A stretch of 64,000 nt of DNA, taken from Termitomyces sp. T153. Taxonomy: Eukaryota > Basidiomycota > Agaricomycetes > Agaricales > Lyophyllaceae. The DNA is taken from NCBI GenBank assembly GCA_018296165.2, contig JACKQL020000106.1:1-64000 (forward strand). Direction: 5' to 3'. Position 1 is the stretch's first letter. Every line of letters starts with the position of its first letter. This document shows, piece after piece, positions 1 through 9,251 of the stretch. The translations under genes and the position numbers were made by a program. A model generated the notes under the pieces. That model ran no database searches and was not told the origin of the DNA. It saw only the letters and a program-made list of their open reading frames with translations.

Positions 1-725
1 AACAGGTCATGACAAAAGGAGCACTTCTCTGGTTTGGTGTGGAGGTGATACTCCTGGAGTCACTCAAGATGCAGCAGACATGCTCCAGATGCTCTGCCAG
101 TGAATTTGAGTAGATCAGGATGTTGTCCAGGTATACAATAATGAAAACATTGTTCATGTCATGGAAGATGTTGTTCATGAAGTACTGGAAAGTGGCAGGG
201 GAGTTAGTCATTCCGAAGGGCATTACAAGGTACTCAAAGAGGCCATAGCGGGTGCGAAAGGTGGTCTTCCATTCATGTCCCAGAGTGATCCAGACATTGT
301 TGTAGCCAGAGCGGAGGTCTATCTTTGTGTAGATCTTGGCACTGTGGAGATGATCAACAAGGTCTCCAATCAAAGGGAGGGGATACCAGTCCTTTTGAGT
401 GACTTTGTTGAGCCCCCAATAATCCACACAGAGTTGGAGTGACCCATCCTTCTTCTTGGCAAACAGGACTGGAGCGCTGGCAGCGGAGATCAATGGGCAT
501 ATGAAACCCTTGCCAAGCATGTTGTCAAGGTATTCCTTTAGAGCCCAGAGCTCAATCTTGGACATGTTGTAGATCTTGCCAAACGGAGGTGAAGTACCTT
601 CTTTGAGGTCAATCTTGTGGTTGTAGGAGTGGTGTGGGGGAAGTTCTTTGGCACTCCCTTCAGAGAACATGTTAGCAAACTCATGATACTCTGGGGGAAC
701 TACTTCAGATAGGATCTGTTTCTCC
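1..725 (-). pseudogene. Gypsy reverse transcriptase domain (degenerate)
   Basis: The minus-strand translation shows consecutive Ty3/gypsy RT blocks: the pre-RT segment with KELPPHHSYNHKIDL, the AKKKDGSLQLCVDY block, YTKIDLRSGYN, EWKTTFRTRYG, the [14 protein letters not shown] block and the catalytic box. The catalytic box reads YLDN instead of YLDD, so the second metal-binding aspartate is lost. CpG-type substitutions have changed several Arg codons. The 3' part is cut by the window edge. It is not expected to be functional. Confidence 0.85.
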
Positions 726-939
726 ATTTTGCTCTCTGGCATGGTGGTTCCTGCATGGAGGTGCTCCTCTGGTAGGGCTGGCATAATTTGTAACTGGAAG
801 GCAGGGGTGCCATCTTGTAGAATGCATGCAAAGGGGATGGTGCTGATGATTTTAATGTCGAGGCTTCCAAAGTTGATGGAGTTGGACATCAGGATAGTAG
901 CAGTCAAGTCCAGAGTGGTGGCGGAGTTAGTCAGGGGTT

Positions 940-1511
940 TCAAGTGTTGCTAGTTGGGGTACCACGGGCCTTTGTATTGATTCTGAGGTATGTTGGGAGG
1001 CAGCCATCATAATTTGATGAGGGTGACAAAGGTGGAGTTGTGCTTCCTTCTCCATCAGGGTTGCCATCAGCGGTTGTTGAGGGGCTCTGGGTCACTCCGG
1101 AGGTGCTGGCACTGGAGTGGGAGACATCAGAGCCCGAGATAGACTGGAGGCAGAGGGGAATGGTGGCTGCTAAACTTGCTTTGGGGCTGGGGAATTGCAT
1201 GATGAGGTTCTTCCAGTCGATGTTGGGGTTGATGTCTTGCAGCCACAGGAGTCCGAGCACAATTGGAGTCAATGGAGATAGTTGGGTAATGAGGAGCCGG
1301 GCCTGAATTTGCAGGTCATTGTCAAGGGTGAGGGTGTTGTTGTAGTATTGAGTGATTCTGGTTGTGGTGGGGCTGCTGTTGAAGAGTTGGAGCTCGAGGG
1401 GTTTGTTGAGGTCATTGCATTGGAGGTCAAGTTGACTGCTGATGAAGGTGCCAGAGGCACTGCTGTTGATGAGGGCAGGGAATACCTTGGGTGAGCCATT
1501 GAGTCAGACAT
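940..1511 (-). pseudogene. Gypsy retropepsin-like protease (degenerate)
   Basis: Two minus-strand frames together show a retropepsin. The first carries an ALINSSASGTFI block in place of the usual ALIDSGATGNFI, so the catalytic Asp reads Asn and the following Gly reads Ser. The second carries PIVLGLLWLQDINPNIDW, which matches the conserved block after the protease in Tf2-like gypsy polyproteins. The frames are shifted relative to each other. With the active-site residue gone, this protease is inactive. Confidence 0.75.
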
Positions 1512-2238
1512 TGATGATGAATGACTGTGCGGACCTGGAGCAGAGCTGCAGAGGAGTCTGGGAGTAGTTGATCATGGTCTCAGAGTTCTTGGAGGAGGGT
1601 GAGACATCAAAAGGTACCTGCCTGGAGTCAGTGGGGTTGTCCCAGCCAAGGCAGAGGGTGAGGCTGGGCCAGTCAATGTGGGAGTTGGTGGAGTGGAGCC
1701 ATGAGAACTCTAAGACGATGGGGGTGGAGGGGTGTAGTTTTGTGACAAGTAGTCAGAGTTCTTGCTGTCATCCATTGGCAAAAGTCATGGTTGTTTCCAG
1801 GCAGTGTGTGATGTCTCCCACTGGGGTGGGGTCTCTGTCAAAGAGTTTGAGGGGAATCAAGGTGGGGAGGTGTCAGAGGGGGTGGGGAGTGAGCGCTGCC
1901 AGGGACTCATCAATGAAGTTATCAGTGACACTGCTGTCGACTAATGTGGGGATGGAGTTGTTGGTGAAGGGAAGAGTGGTGCAGAGGAGGAGGTTGGTGG
2001 AGGAATGGGAGGGGAGGTGTGCTGGGAGGTTGTCTAGGGCAAGTATTGTTGTGCAGAGAAGTGTGGCTGGGGCAGAGAAGATGTCAGGGTCTGGTTCGTA
2101 GTCTAGTGCATCTTCAAGACCTAAACTACTGACTTGTTTTCCATAAACTGGTAGTTCCAGTCTTCTCTGTCAATTGTCCACATGGCATGTCCCATCACCT
2201 GTCATTTAGGACAACTGTGAATAAAGTGTCCCTGCTCA
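1512..2238. other. Gag-protease linker of the decayed gypsy element
   Basis: This stretch lies between recognisable gag and protease parts of the minus-strand element. It is rich in TG/CA and carries several short open frames on both strands. I see no recognisable domain beyond weak proline/serine-rich character expected of a gag-pol linker. It is best read as decayed element sequence. Confidence 0.5.
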
Positions 2239-2960
2239 CTACATAGGATGCATGTGCCCTCCTTCCATGTTTCTCCTGAGTTTCCTCCGGCACATTGATC
2301 CACAGGCTATCCCAGATCCTGTTTGTGCATAAGGCTTCTTGGTTGTCGGCGGGGTCTGGAATGTTGTCGTAGTCATCAGGGTTGGCATCCAGGGGTTCTG
2401 GGGTTTTATGGAGATCAGCAGCATTGAGCTGGGCAGGTGGACATTGTCCCAGGGGTCAATTGGTGCTAGTAGTTCCTCAGCCCAGAGGAAAATGGGGTGC
2501 AGGGTTGGCAGGGTTGGCAGGGATTGAGGGTCGAATGCCATTAGTTGCTCCAGCCTGCCAGTTGGTGTTACTGGAGGTGTTCCAAGGGGTCTGGAGCACC
2601 ATGTTTTTGCTGTGATCTTCCCAGTAACGTTGGTTGACCTGGGTAATGAGTGCCTTGTACCCATTGTAGGTGGTTTGCTTAGGTGTGAGGCAAAGGATGT
2701 CCTTGATCTGTTGAGGCAGGGCGTGATGGAGGGTGAACCAGAGAGTGTTGTAGTTCCAGCCAGTCTTGTAGGCTTCCCATTCAAATCGTACAATAAAGGT
2801 CATGAAGCATTCATTGTCATGCATTTAGAGGTTGAAGAGGTTTTCCTCCGCCTCCACTACAGTGTCAAAGATGCCAAACTTACTCGAGAATTCCTGGGTG
2901 AAAGCAAGTGTCAGGTTCCGCTGACCCCGGAGGCTCAGCTGCACTGGGCAAGTCCTTACT
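2239..2960 (-). pseudogene. Gypsy gag (degenerate)
   Basis: Minus-strand translation gives a retrotransposon gag-like core. It starts with FGIFDTVVEAEENLFNL, is interrupted by one TAA stop near 2825, then continues with a block containing FMTFIVRFEWEAYKTGWN, LPQQIKDIL and YEALITQVNQRYWED-like sequence (here YKALITQVNQRYWED). This matches the gag of agaricomycete Tf2/sushi-type elements. A second frame takes over toward 2300, so at least one frameshift is present. A zinc knuckle is not clearly visible. Confidence 0.75.
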
Positions 2961-3267
2961 AGGCGGGCGTGATCCCCTTGCACTGGCAACCGGACACTTG
3001 AAAGCATTCTGGACGCTGATTGCTTGTGCGGATAGTCGGTGGGATGTGATCCAAACAGGTCCGGGGAGGTCCAGAGAAGTTGGATTGCGAGGAAACGGGA
3101 TGGGCTTGGCGGGGTTCAGGCAGAAGACCGTATGGGAGATTTGCGGATGCAAAGGGGTAGGAGGCTACTAGATCAATGGGAGCAGAGCCAGGGTTTGATG
3201 GAAGATCAATTGGGGTTGATGGAGTCCAGAACTGAGCAAAGAGCAAGGTTTGGACCTGGTGAAAGAG
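2961..3267 (-). other. Gypsy leader between LTR and gag
   Basis: This 307-bp stretch links the LTR end to gag on the minus strand. It is closely similar to a plus-strand fragment at 16695-17052, so it belongs to a repeated element family. It keeps a nearly open frame in both copies (around ANLPYGLLPEP), which may mean the leader is translated, but this is inference. No tRNA-type primer-binding site starting with TGG follows the LTR end; self-priming as in Tf1/sushi elements is one explanation. Confidence 0.55.
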
Positions 3268-4111
3268 TGTCAGGATTTGTAATTGTAATCGCGGAGTTTG
3301 TGAGGTCGTTAAGGTTGAGGAAGACTTGGGCACAATGGCTGGACAGAGTCACCAAGACAGCGTCGGACAAAATGAAATGGAGTCGAGATGGAACAAGAAT
3401 AGATTTGCGCAGAGATACGAAATGATAACGAGAATGATAACGAAATGGAGACAAGACAAGACCGGGAGACTGAGATAAGACCGGGAGACTGAGATAAGAC
3501 CGGGAGACTGAGATAAGACCGGGAGACTGAGAGTAAGGAAAACAAGACATGGAACACAGAACACAAGAAAGAAAACAATCAGACCATAGGTAACATTAAC
3601 AATAGGTAGGTAATATCAAGACTAGAGTATGAAGAGCTACTCGACGTCTTATATACTGACTACTGGAGAACTTTGGAGTACGTCGGCTGTGGCAGTGGGG
3701 CTTGGCGGAGCTCAATGGAGTTGGCGGGTGTTGGTTGTGATCAAGGGTTGGGCCGCGTTGATATGTTGATGGGATCATTTGGGAACGCGGGTCGCCCCGA
3801 GGTTGTCGTGATACTCCGGAATGGATGCCAGGGTGTTGAGTTGATGATGGGTGGCAAAGATCAGGAACAGCAGGGGTGGTTCTTGGGGTTTGGGAGATCC
3901 AGGGTAAGTGTCAGTGGCTGCGGGGAAGGTGTTGAAGTTGGCCAGGGGGCCGTCGGAGTTAGCCAGGGAGGCGTTGGAGTTAGCTGAGGTTGCGTCGGGG
4001 CTAATCAAAATAGGCGCGGGGCATGGGTGGAAGTTCGGCGGAGCGTTGGGGGTTTTGGGGAATGGGAGGTTGCTGGACGATGTGTGGGGGTCCAGGGGAT
4101 GGGTCGTGACA
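3268..4111 (-). repeat. LTR of decayed gypsy element (844 bp)
   Basis: On the minus strand the segment begins TGTCACGACC and ends AAATCCTGACA, giving perfect 5-bp inverted termini TGTCA/TGACA. It is preceded by a purine run (minus-strand GGGGGGGGTGA, plus 4112-4122) that fits a polypurine tract, so this LTR can be the 3' LTR of an upstream copy. It is followed by the gag leader, so it can also be a 5' LTR. This suggests two tandem copies sharing one LTR. It contains a TATATAAGA box (minus strand, near 3648-3656) and a 19-bp tandem repeat. Confidence 0.75.
3461..3531. repeat. 19-bp tandem repeat, about 3.7 units, inside LTR
   Basis: The unit ACCGGGAGACTGAGATAAG is repeated head to tail at 3461, 3480, 3499 and, partially, 3518. 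The array lies in the downstream half of the LTR in the minus-strand sense. Units look identical, so the array is recent or homogenised. There are no spacers. Confidence 0.9.
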
Positions 4112-4283
4112 TCACCCCCCCCTCAGCGTTGAGACCCTTTGAGACGTGGGGAGCAGGACGGGGATTGGCGGGGCATGGGAGTCAAAGCCAAGCAATATTG
4201 ATCAGTCCACAGCAAGTGATAGCGGTGTGGGAGGCGAAGTCGAAGCGCGGCCACCGCTTTGTCAGGAGTTCCCAAATTTTGTC
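4112..4283. other. Polypurine tract and short region between LTR and accessory ORF
   Basis: It begins with a C run on the plus strand (4112-4122), which is a purine run on the minus strand next to the LTR start. This is the position and sequence expected of the plus-strand primer site of a minus-strand gypsy element. The remaining 160 bp separates the LTR from the divergently read accessory ORF and could hold its promoter. Confidence 0.5.
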
Positions 4284-5407
4284 ATGTCTTCCCCCAGCAT
4301 TCCAGTAGTCTCCCCCGCTCCGTTGCCTTCTGATTTGGATGAGGTGGTGGTGTATGACAGTGGGGGGGAGGAGTTTGAGCGTTGGCGCCACACTAGTGCC
4401 AGGGACTGGAGTTGTAAGTGGTTTTGACTTGTCTTCTCAGGATGACTGACGGGGTTTTTGTAGAGTCGTCTGTGGTGGTGGTGGTGGATTTCCCGGGGGT
4501 CCCAAAGCGGACCAAGTTTTGTCCCGCGTTGCCAAAGGAGGGGAGCATGGGGTGGTCTGCGGGGAAGGCGGGGTTTTCGCAGGGTGGTTGGGGAATGGGG
4601 GTGTTCTTGGCAGTGATGCGTGGGAAGCGCCGAGCCTCCCTGTCCTCGGGGGCGGGACCCAGCAAGAGGCCGCATGGGCGCGAGCCGTCAGCGGGGCCTC
4701 TGGAGTCTCCCCCCTTTTCTCCAACTCCAGGCATTCCCTTGGAACGGTTGTCGAGTCCCCCCGCGCCTATTCCTTTGATCACGGAGGTCTTCCTTTGCAA
4801 GCAGGTGGAGGTTTTGACGACATTGTTGGCAGCATGGGAGGGTGAGCTCTGACGGGCAAGGGAGGATTGTGATGCAGCGCAGACAGAGAAGGAGGCGATG
4901 GAGCAGGAAAGGAACACATTGGTGCGCGTGGCGACGGAGCGAGCATTGGAGGTGTGGGGTTTGTGGGAGCGTCTGACACGCATGGAGGGGCAGCCCGCGG
5001 GGGAAGTGGAGGGGCAGGGATGCGCTGTGGGCGGAGCTGGAGGCAGTGAGGCAGAGGGAGGATTGGTTGGCCAACGAGGCCGCTTTGGGGCACACGGGGA
5101 TCCTCTGTGAGTTGTCTCCATTCCTCTGTTCGTTACTGATGGTTCATTTCCTGGGGTTAGGCTGGGTGCGGGAGCATCGGGTCCTCTTGGACAGTGCCTC
5201 CACAGCGTTTGCATCAATTCAGGACGGGTTGATGCAGGGGTCCATGGTTCAGCCCCCGGAGTTGCAGCAGGGGATGGCGCGATTGGAGAGGTTGCTGGCG
5301 GGGCATTGGCAATGCAATGCGGTGGCCCCAGGGTCATGGTGGGAGGTGGCGGCTGACGTGGGGGAGGCATTGCTGGGGTTGGCAGAGGTCTTGGCAGTAG
5401 TGCGGGA
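4284..5407 (+). pseudogene. Broken accessory ORF read opposite to the gypsy element, cut by the young element
   Basis: Three plus-strand frames join into one decayed protein: an N-terminal acidic/Ser-Pro part (from ATG 4284), a Pro-rich segment ending at a TGA near 4851 that looks like a CGA arginine codon deaminated to TGA, a coiled-coil segment (QTEKEAMEQERNTLVRV) and a C-terminal block (GWVREHRVLLDSASTAFA, PPELQQGMARLERLLAGH). A clean 54-nt intron with GTGAGT, TACTGAT and TTAG signals occupies 5107-5160. A frameshift lies near 5010-5025. I recall similar proteins accompanying gypsy elements in agaricomycetes, but the function is unknown. It starts 172 bp from the LTR and is antisense to the neighbouring minus-strand element. 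Confidence 0.6.
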
Positions 5408-6536
5408 TGAGCCCCAGTTATCGCTGAGCACCATTTTTGACATTTCGGACTTAGCGGCAGCTGACTACTTTGAACCCGACACAAGTCACAACACTCAGCG
5501 CACGGGACTTAGCACGAGGATGGGACCGAATCACGAGACTCTAGCAATCACGAGACTTATCAATCACGAGGAATATCACGTGAAGTCTGGAACTTAGGTC
5601 TAGATCCTCAAGGCCTAGACTCCCCCTAGCGACGATTACTAGCGACACTAGCGATCTTGGCGACCAAACAAGGCTCTACCATATATGGACAAATTATCAG
5701 ACGCGTACCTTTTTCCCTATCATTTAGTTACCGAGCTTACACATATACTGGGACGGCGTTTGCGCTTCAGGAGTTGACAGCGGACTCGTTCTTTTTTTTT
5801 TTGGTTTTATTAGCAATTAGTCGTCGCTAAGACCTCATCTACGACCCTTTTACTTAGTTACAAGACTGACGTCTGGCACGCACCGTAAACAGTGACAGAC
5901 GCCGTCGCTAGTGGCACTTAATTGCTTACCCTCCCTTACTGTACTCTGGGAACATATAAATACTGCTTGTACATAGAACTCATAGAAGGGCAATTACCAT
6001 CGACTTCCACCATCGGATCGTACCTCTCTATAAGCCTACCAGCTTAAGATTTCGTCTACCCCTTTGTCTCTCTCTCATCTCGTCTTCGACTTAGGCTTAG
6101 CGACAAGCCTCTTCGACTTCGGCATCGACTTCGTGTGGTACCAATTACGGGTGCCCGTTAGCGTTATTTCGACTTAGCGACGTTAGCGACTACGGCTAAC
6201 GACTAGTTTACGTTCGTCCTTTGATTTCAGTCTTTCCCTTTGTCATTTCCTCTCTTTCGCTCTATCCCTTTCACCACCGTTAAGGGATCGCTTAGTCTTA
6301 GCAACGTTATCCGTCTTCACTCATCTTCCCCTTATTATCACTAGCGACCGCAGCTAGCGATAGCGACCAACTTCTACTTCACCTCGAATACACCATTTCA
6401 ACTCTCGTTCTCTGGGACGGTTACTGACTCGCCCTCATTATTAACTTCCTACTGCCAGCTACCCTATCTAGTGACTAGTGTTTGGTCCTCTCTTTTTGGT
6501 TTCCTGCACGGCACTAGGCGGCATAGGAGCACATCA
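5408..6536 (+). repeat. 5' LTR (1129 bp)
   Basis: It starts TGAGCCCCAG and ends AGCACATCA, with the TG...CA ends typical of LTRs. It is repeated almost base for base at 15534-16661. A TATAAATA box lies at 5955-5962, which would place transcription start shortly downstream. Eleven copies of TAGCGA or its complement occur within it. Confidence 0.95.
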
Positions 6537-6539
6537 TTT

Positions 6540-6558
6540 TGGAGCCCACCGCGAGGGG
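6540..6558 (+). other. Candidate primer-binding site
   Basis: Three bases after the LTR end, the sequence begins TGG, as expected for pairing to a tRNA 3' CCA end, and continues AGCCCACCGCGAGGGG. The same site is recognisable in the decayed relative (minus strand, about 28879-28897). I could not assign the tRNA species. Confidence 0.55.
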
Positions 6559-6890
6559 ATTTGAGGTTAACCATTCCGCCAGAAACAAGAGCTCAAGCGA
6601 AACGTCGCTTGGAAAACCCTATTAAACCACCCCAGTCTACTCGTTCGACCCCTCAGCACTTGTCGCCCACAGTTTATCCTCGACCTCTGGCCGACGAACT
6701 TGAAATCGCTAGACACCTTCGCGACGTTAGCGAAATCCTTGCCGACTTTCCAGGCGCCTTTATCGAAAGTTTCCTCGACGCACCTCTTTCACCTTTAACT
6801 CCTACCGACTCTCTATTCTTCCCAGAAGCTCGGTCTATCCCATCATCGACAGTTAACCCCCTCCCTTCGCTAAATCCGACAATCGCTACT

Positions 6891-9251
6891 ATGAGCAACG
6901 ACCCCGTCGCTCGGCGTGCTAGAATGCCGCCTCGCAACGACACAACTGCTCCTAAATGGGATGAGAGTCGCCCTAGGGAACTCCCTCAATACTTCAAAGA
7001 ATTGGAATATCTCTTCGCTGACTGCGGCATCGCTGACGACACGCAGAAGAAGGAATATGCGGCTCGATATGTCTCATATGACACGGCAGAAACCTGGCTT
7101 GGCTTACCCGAATTTGGCGACAACGTCACTATCGGCAACAACGATCCTCGGCCATACACTTATCACGAATGGAAGGCGGCAGTGCTTAGGCTGTACCCTG
7201 GCGCTGACGCTAGCGCGCGTTATAACCTTGGCGATTTGGAAAGACTCGTAAACCAGACCTTTAACAGTGGCTTAGCGACTTTAGGAAGGTTCTCTGATTA
7301 CTACCGGGACTTCCAACGTATCGCCAGATGGTTACTCGCTAATGGCAAGCTCTACCGCAATGAGGAACGTCGCCTGTTCCAGCAAGGTATCCCCACGTCG
7401 CTATGGTCTAAAATCGTTCGCCGTCTCGAAATCACTCTCCCCGACCACCATCCTGAGGACCCTTATGATGTTGACCAAGTCTTCGAAGGCGCTAAATGGG
7501 TTTTAAAAGGAACGGACACCTCTACGACCAAAACCAACAATGGCACCAGCGGTATTCATTCGTCATCGCCAATCGCTAACCCACCAGTTGTCCCTTCACC
7601 TGTACCTAAACAAGAAACCTTGGAATTAGCGACCACTACAGCGATCGTCAGCGCCTTGGAACGTCTGGAAGCTCTTTTGACTAACGGTAACGCCCAACCT
7701 CGCCAGCAATTCTCTAACAGCACATGCCATTTCTGTGGCGAAACTGGTCACACCATGGTCCGAGGTACCTGTATAAAGCTGGAGCAAATGATCCTACAGG
7801 GTAAGATCCGTCGAAACGCTGAAGGCAAAATCATCCTACCGTCTGGCGCTATGATTCCCAACTATTTTGGCAAGCGACTATACATGGAACGCATCGAGGA
7901 ATGGCATAGGCTTAACCCAGGACAAATCGTTACAGGCAGACTCTCTCCCAACGCTAATCCGGATCCCGAGCAAGCGGCTATGCAGCAGGCGCTAATACAC
8001 GAGGTAATGCAGCAGGATGTCGCTATGGGCCGATCGCTAAGCAAAGAAGAACGGATCCAGGCCTTGGAGCGCGAACTCTTTGCACTCAGGCGAAATGGCG
8101 AAAAGTTCGACGGCGTACAAGTTCCTCGTGCGGCTTACCGACCAGCGAATGAAGCCCCAAAAGTAACACCCTCGACTAGCGACACTCCGGTGACTTCACC
8201 CCCTTCCAATTCAACTCCAGCTCCTGCAGCTAAGCCTGCCGACAAAGGCAAAGCACCCGAACAAACCGTCGCTAAGGAACAACCGCCCGTCACTAAGGAA
8301 CCCGTCGTTCAGCCTCCCGTCCATCCGTTTTCTGGCATCCCCAGTCGCTACGCCCCGCCCGCTAACAGGAATTTCGCTGCTCCCGACAAAGCCAACGACA
8401 GCGCCTATCGAACTATGCCACCCATCTACAGCATTGAGCAGTCTAAAGCGGTTTTTGATCGAGTATTAAGCACTCCGGTGACTGTAACAGTGGGCGAACT
8501 ATGCTCGGTATCTCAGGACGTCAGAAATCAGCTCAGAACCGCAGTCACGCCCAAACGTTTGGTAGGCGCTAGCACCGTACAGGACTCTAGCGACATCTTT
8601 GAAGATATTCTGCCGACCTTCGCTATTGGAGAACCACAATTTTCGCTAGACACTGACACCGCTAACGGACTTGCCGCTGACAAAGCCCCTTTCGCTTCCA
8701 TTGACCCTGTCGAGGCCTATATCGATTCGCTACCCCCTGGAGAAGAACCTGTAGTACTCACTGTCGCTAAGGAATCTCAGTCACTTCGTACCGTCATGAT
8801 GCTAATTGACAACAAAGAAGAAGTAGAATGCATCCACGACAGCGGTTCCCAAATAATCTCCATGTCGGCCGAAATCGCTAGCGATATTGGTTTATCATAC
8901 GACCCCAACATCGTGCTAAACATGCAGAGCGCCAACGGTACCATGGATCGATCGCTAGGACTTGCTCGCAACGTACCATGCACCCTTGGCGACATCACGG
9001 TCTATCTTCAAATCCACGTTTTACGGTCTCCCGCCTACGACATTCTACTCGGCCGTCCTTTCGACGTACTAACTCGAAGCACAGTCAACACAATTAGCGA
9101 CGTCGAAACAACTATAACTATTTCGGACCCCAACACTGGCCAACGACGAACTATCCCTACCTTTCCGCGCGGCAAGACCAAAAGAAACAACCGCCAAAAT
9201 GTTCGCTTCGAGACCGAGGCACCCCGTTGCTTTCATCGCCGAAAGCAGTAA
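6891..9251 (+). CDS. Gag-protease ORF of the young gypsy element
   Basis: The frame is open from within the LTR, but the first ATG is at 6891, giving 786 aa. The first third carries a gag-like helical region (ALRLYPGADASARYNLGDLE). A zinc-knuckle-like motif CHFCGETGHTMVRGTC at residues 279-294 has spacing CX2CX4HX6C, longer than the usual CX2CX4HX4C. After a Pro/Lys-rich linker, a retropepsin-like domain has its DSG triad at residues 650-652 (HDSGSQI) and a DILLGRPF block near the C-terminus. The stop lies inside the start of pol in another frame. A relative with many stops is at 26829-28890 on the minus strand. The protein would assemble the particle and process the polyprotein. Confidence 0.9.
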   Translation: MSNDPVARRARMPPRNDTTAPKWDESRPRELPQYFKELEYLFADCGIADDTQKKEYAARYVSYDTAETWLGLPEFGDNVTIGNNDPRPYTYHEWKAAVLRLYPGADASARYNLGDLERLVNQTFNSGLATLGRFSDYYRDFQRIARWLLANGKLYRNEERRLFQQGIPTSLWSKIVRRLEITLPDHHPEDPYDVDQVFEGAKWVLKGTDTSTTKTNNGTSGIHSSSPIANPPVVPSPVPKQETLELATTTAIVSALERLEALLTNGNAQPRQQFSNSTCHFCGETGHTMVRGTCIKLEQMILQGKIRRNAEGKIILPSGAMIPNYFGKRLYMERIEEWHRLNPGQIVTGRLSPNANPDPEQAAMQQALIHEVMQQDVAMGRSLSKEERIQALERELFALRRNGEKFDGVQVPRAAYRPANEAPKVTPSTSDTPVTSPPSNSTPAPAAKPADKGKAPEQTVAKEQPPVTKEPVVQPPVHPFSGIPSRYAPPANRNFAAPDKANDSAYRTMPPIYSIEQSKAVFDRVLSTPVTVTVGELCSVSQDVRNQLRTAVTPKRLVGASTVQDSSDIFEDILPTFAIGEPQFSLDTDTANGLAADKAPFASIDPVEAYIDSLPPGEEPVVLTVAKESQSLRTVMMLIDNKEEVECIHDSGSQIISMSAEIASDIGLSYDPNIVLNMQSANGTMDRSLGLARNVPCTLGDITVYLQIHVLRSPAYDILLGRPFDVLTRSTVNTISDVETTITISDPNTGQRRTIPTFPRGKTKRNNRQNVRFETEAPRCFHRRKQ

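Larger units (their letters stand above)
1..4111 (-). mobile_element. Decayed Ty3/gypsy LTR retrotransposon, truncated by window edge
   Basis: Read on the minus strand, the order is LTR (3268-4111), leader, gag, protease and reverse transcriptase, and the element runs off the left edge of the window inside RT. All coding parts are broken by stops and frameshifts. Many changes are CpG to TpG or CpA: for example a conserved Arg of the RT motif reads Trp, and the DRYPLPL motif reads DWYPLPL. This pattern fits an old, methylated and deaminated copy. The RNase H, integrase and 3' LTR, if present, lie outside the window. Family assignment rests on the RT and gag motifs described in the sub-entries. 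Confidence 0.85.

Noticed and set aside
3461..3531. Short regular repeats resembling a CRISPR array
   Set aside because: Units are contiguous 19-bp tandem copies without spacers, inside an LTR of a eukaryotic element.
4393..5484. 363-codon minus-strand Pro-rich frame
   Set aside because: It runs into the 5' LTR of the young element and is the shadow of the plus-strand accessory ORF; Pro-richness follows from GG/CC-rich codons.
6471..6890. Upstream in-frame extension of gag starting with GTG in the LTR
   Set aside because: The frame is open but has no ATG before 6891; translation from GTG in a fungal nucleus is unlikely, so the start was set at 6891.
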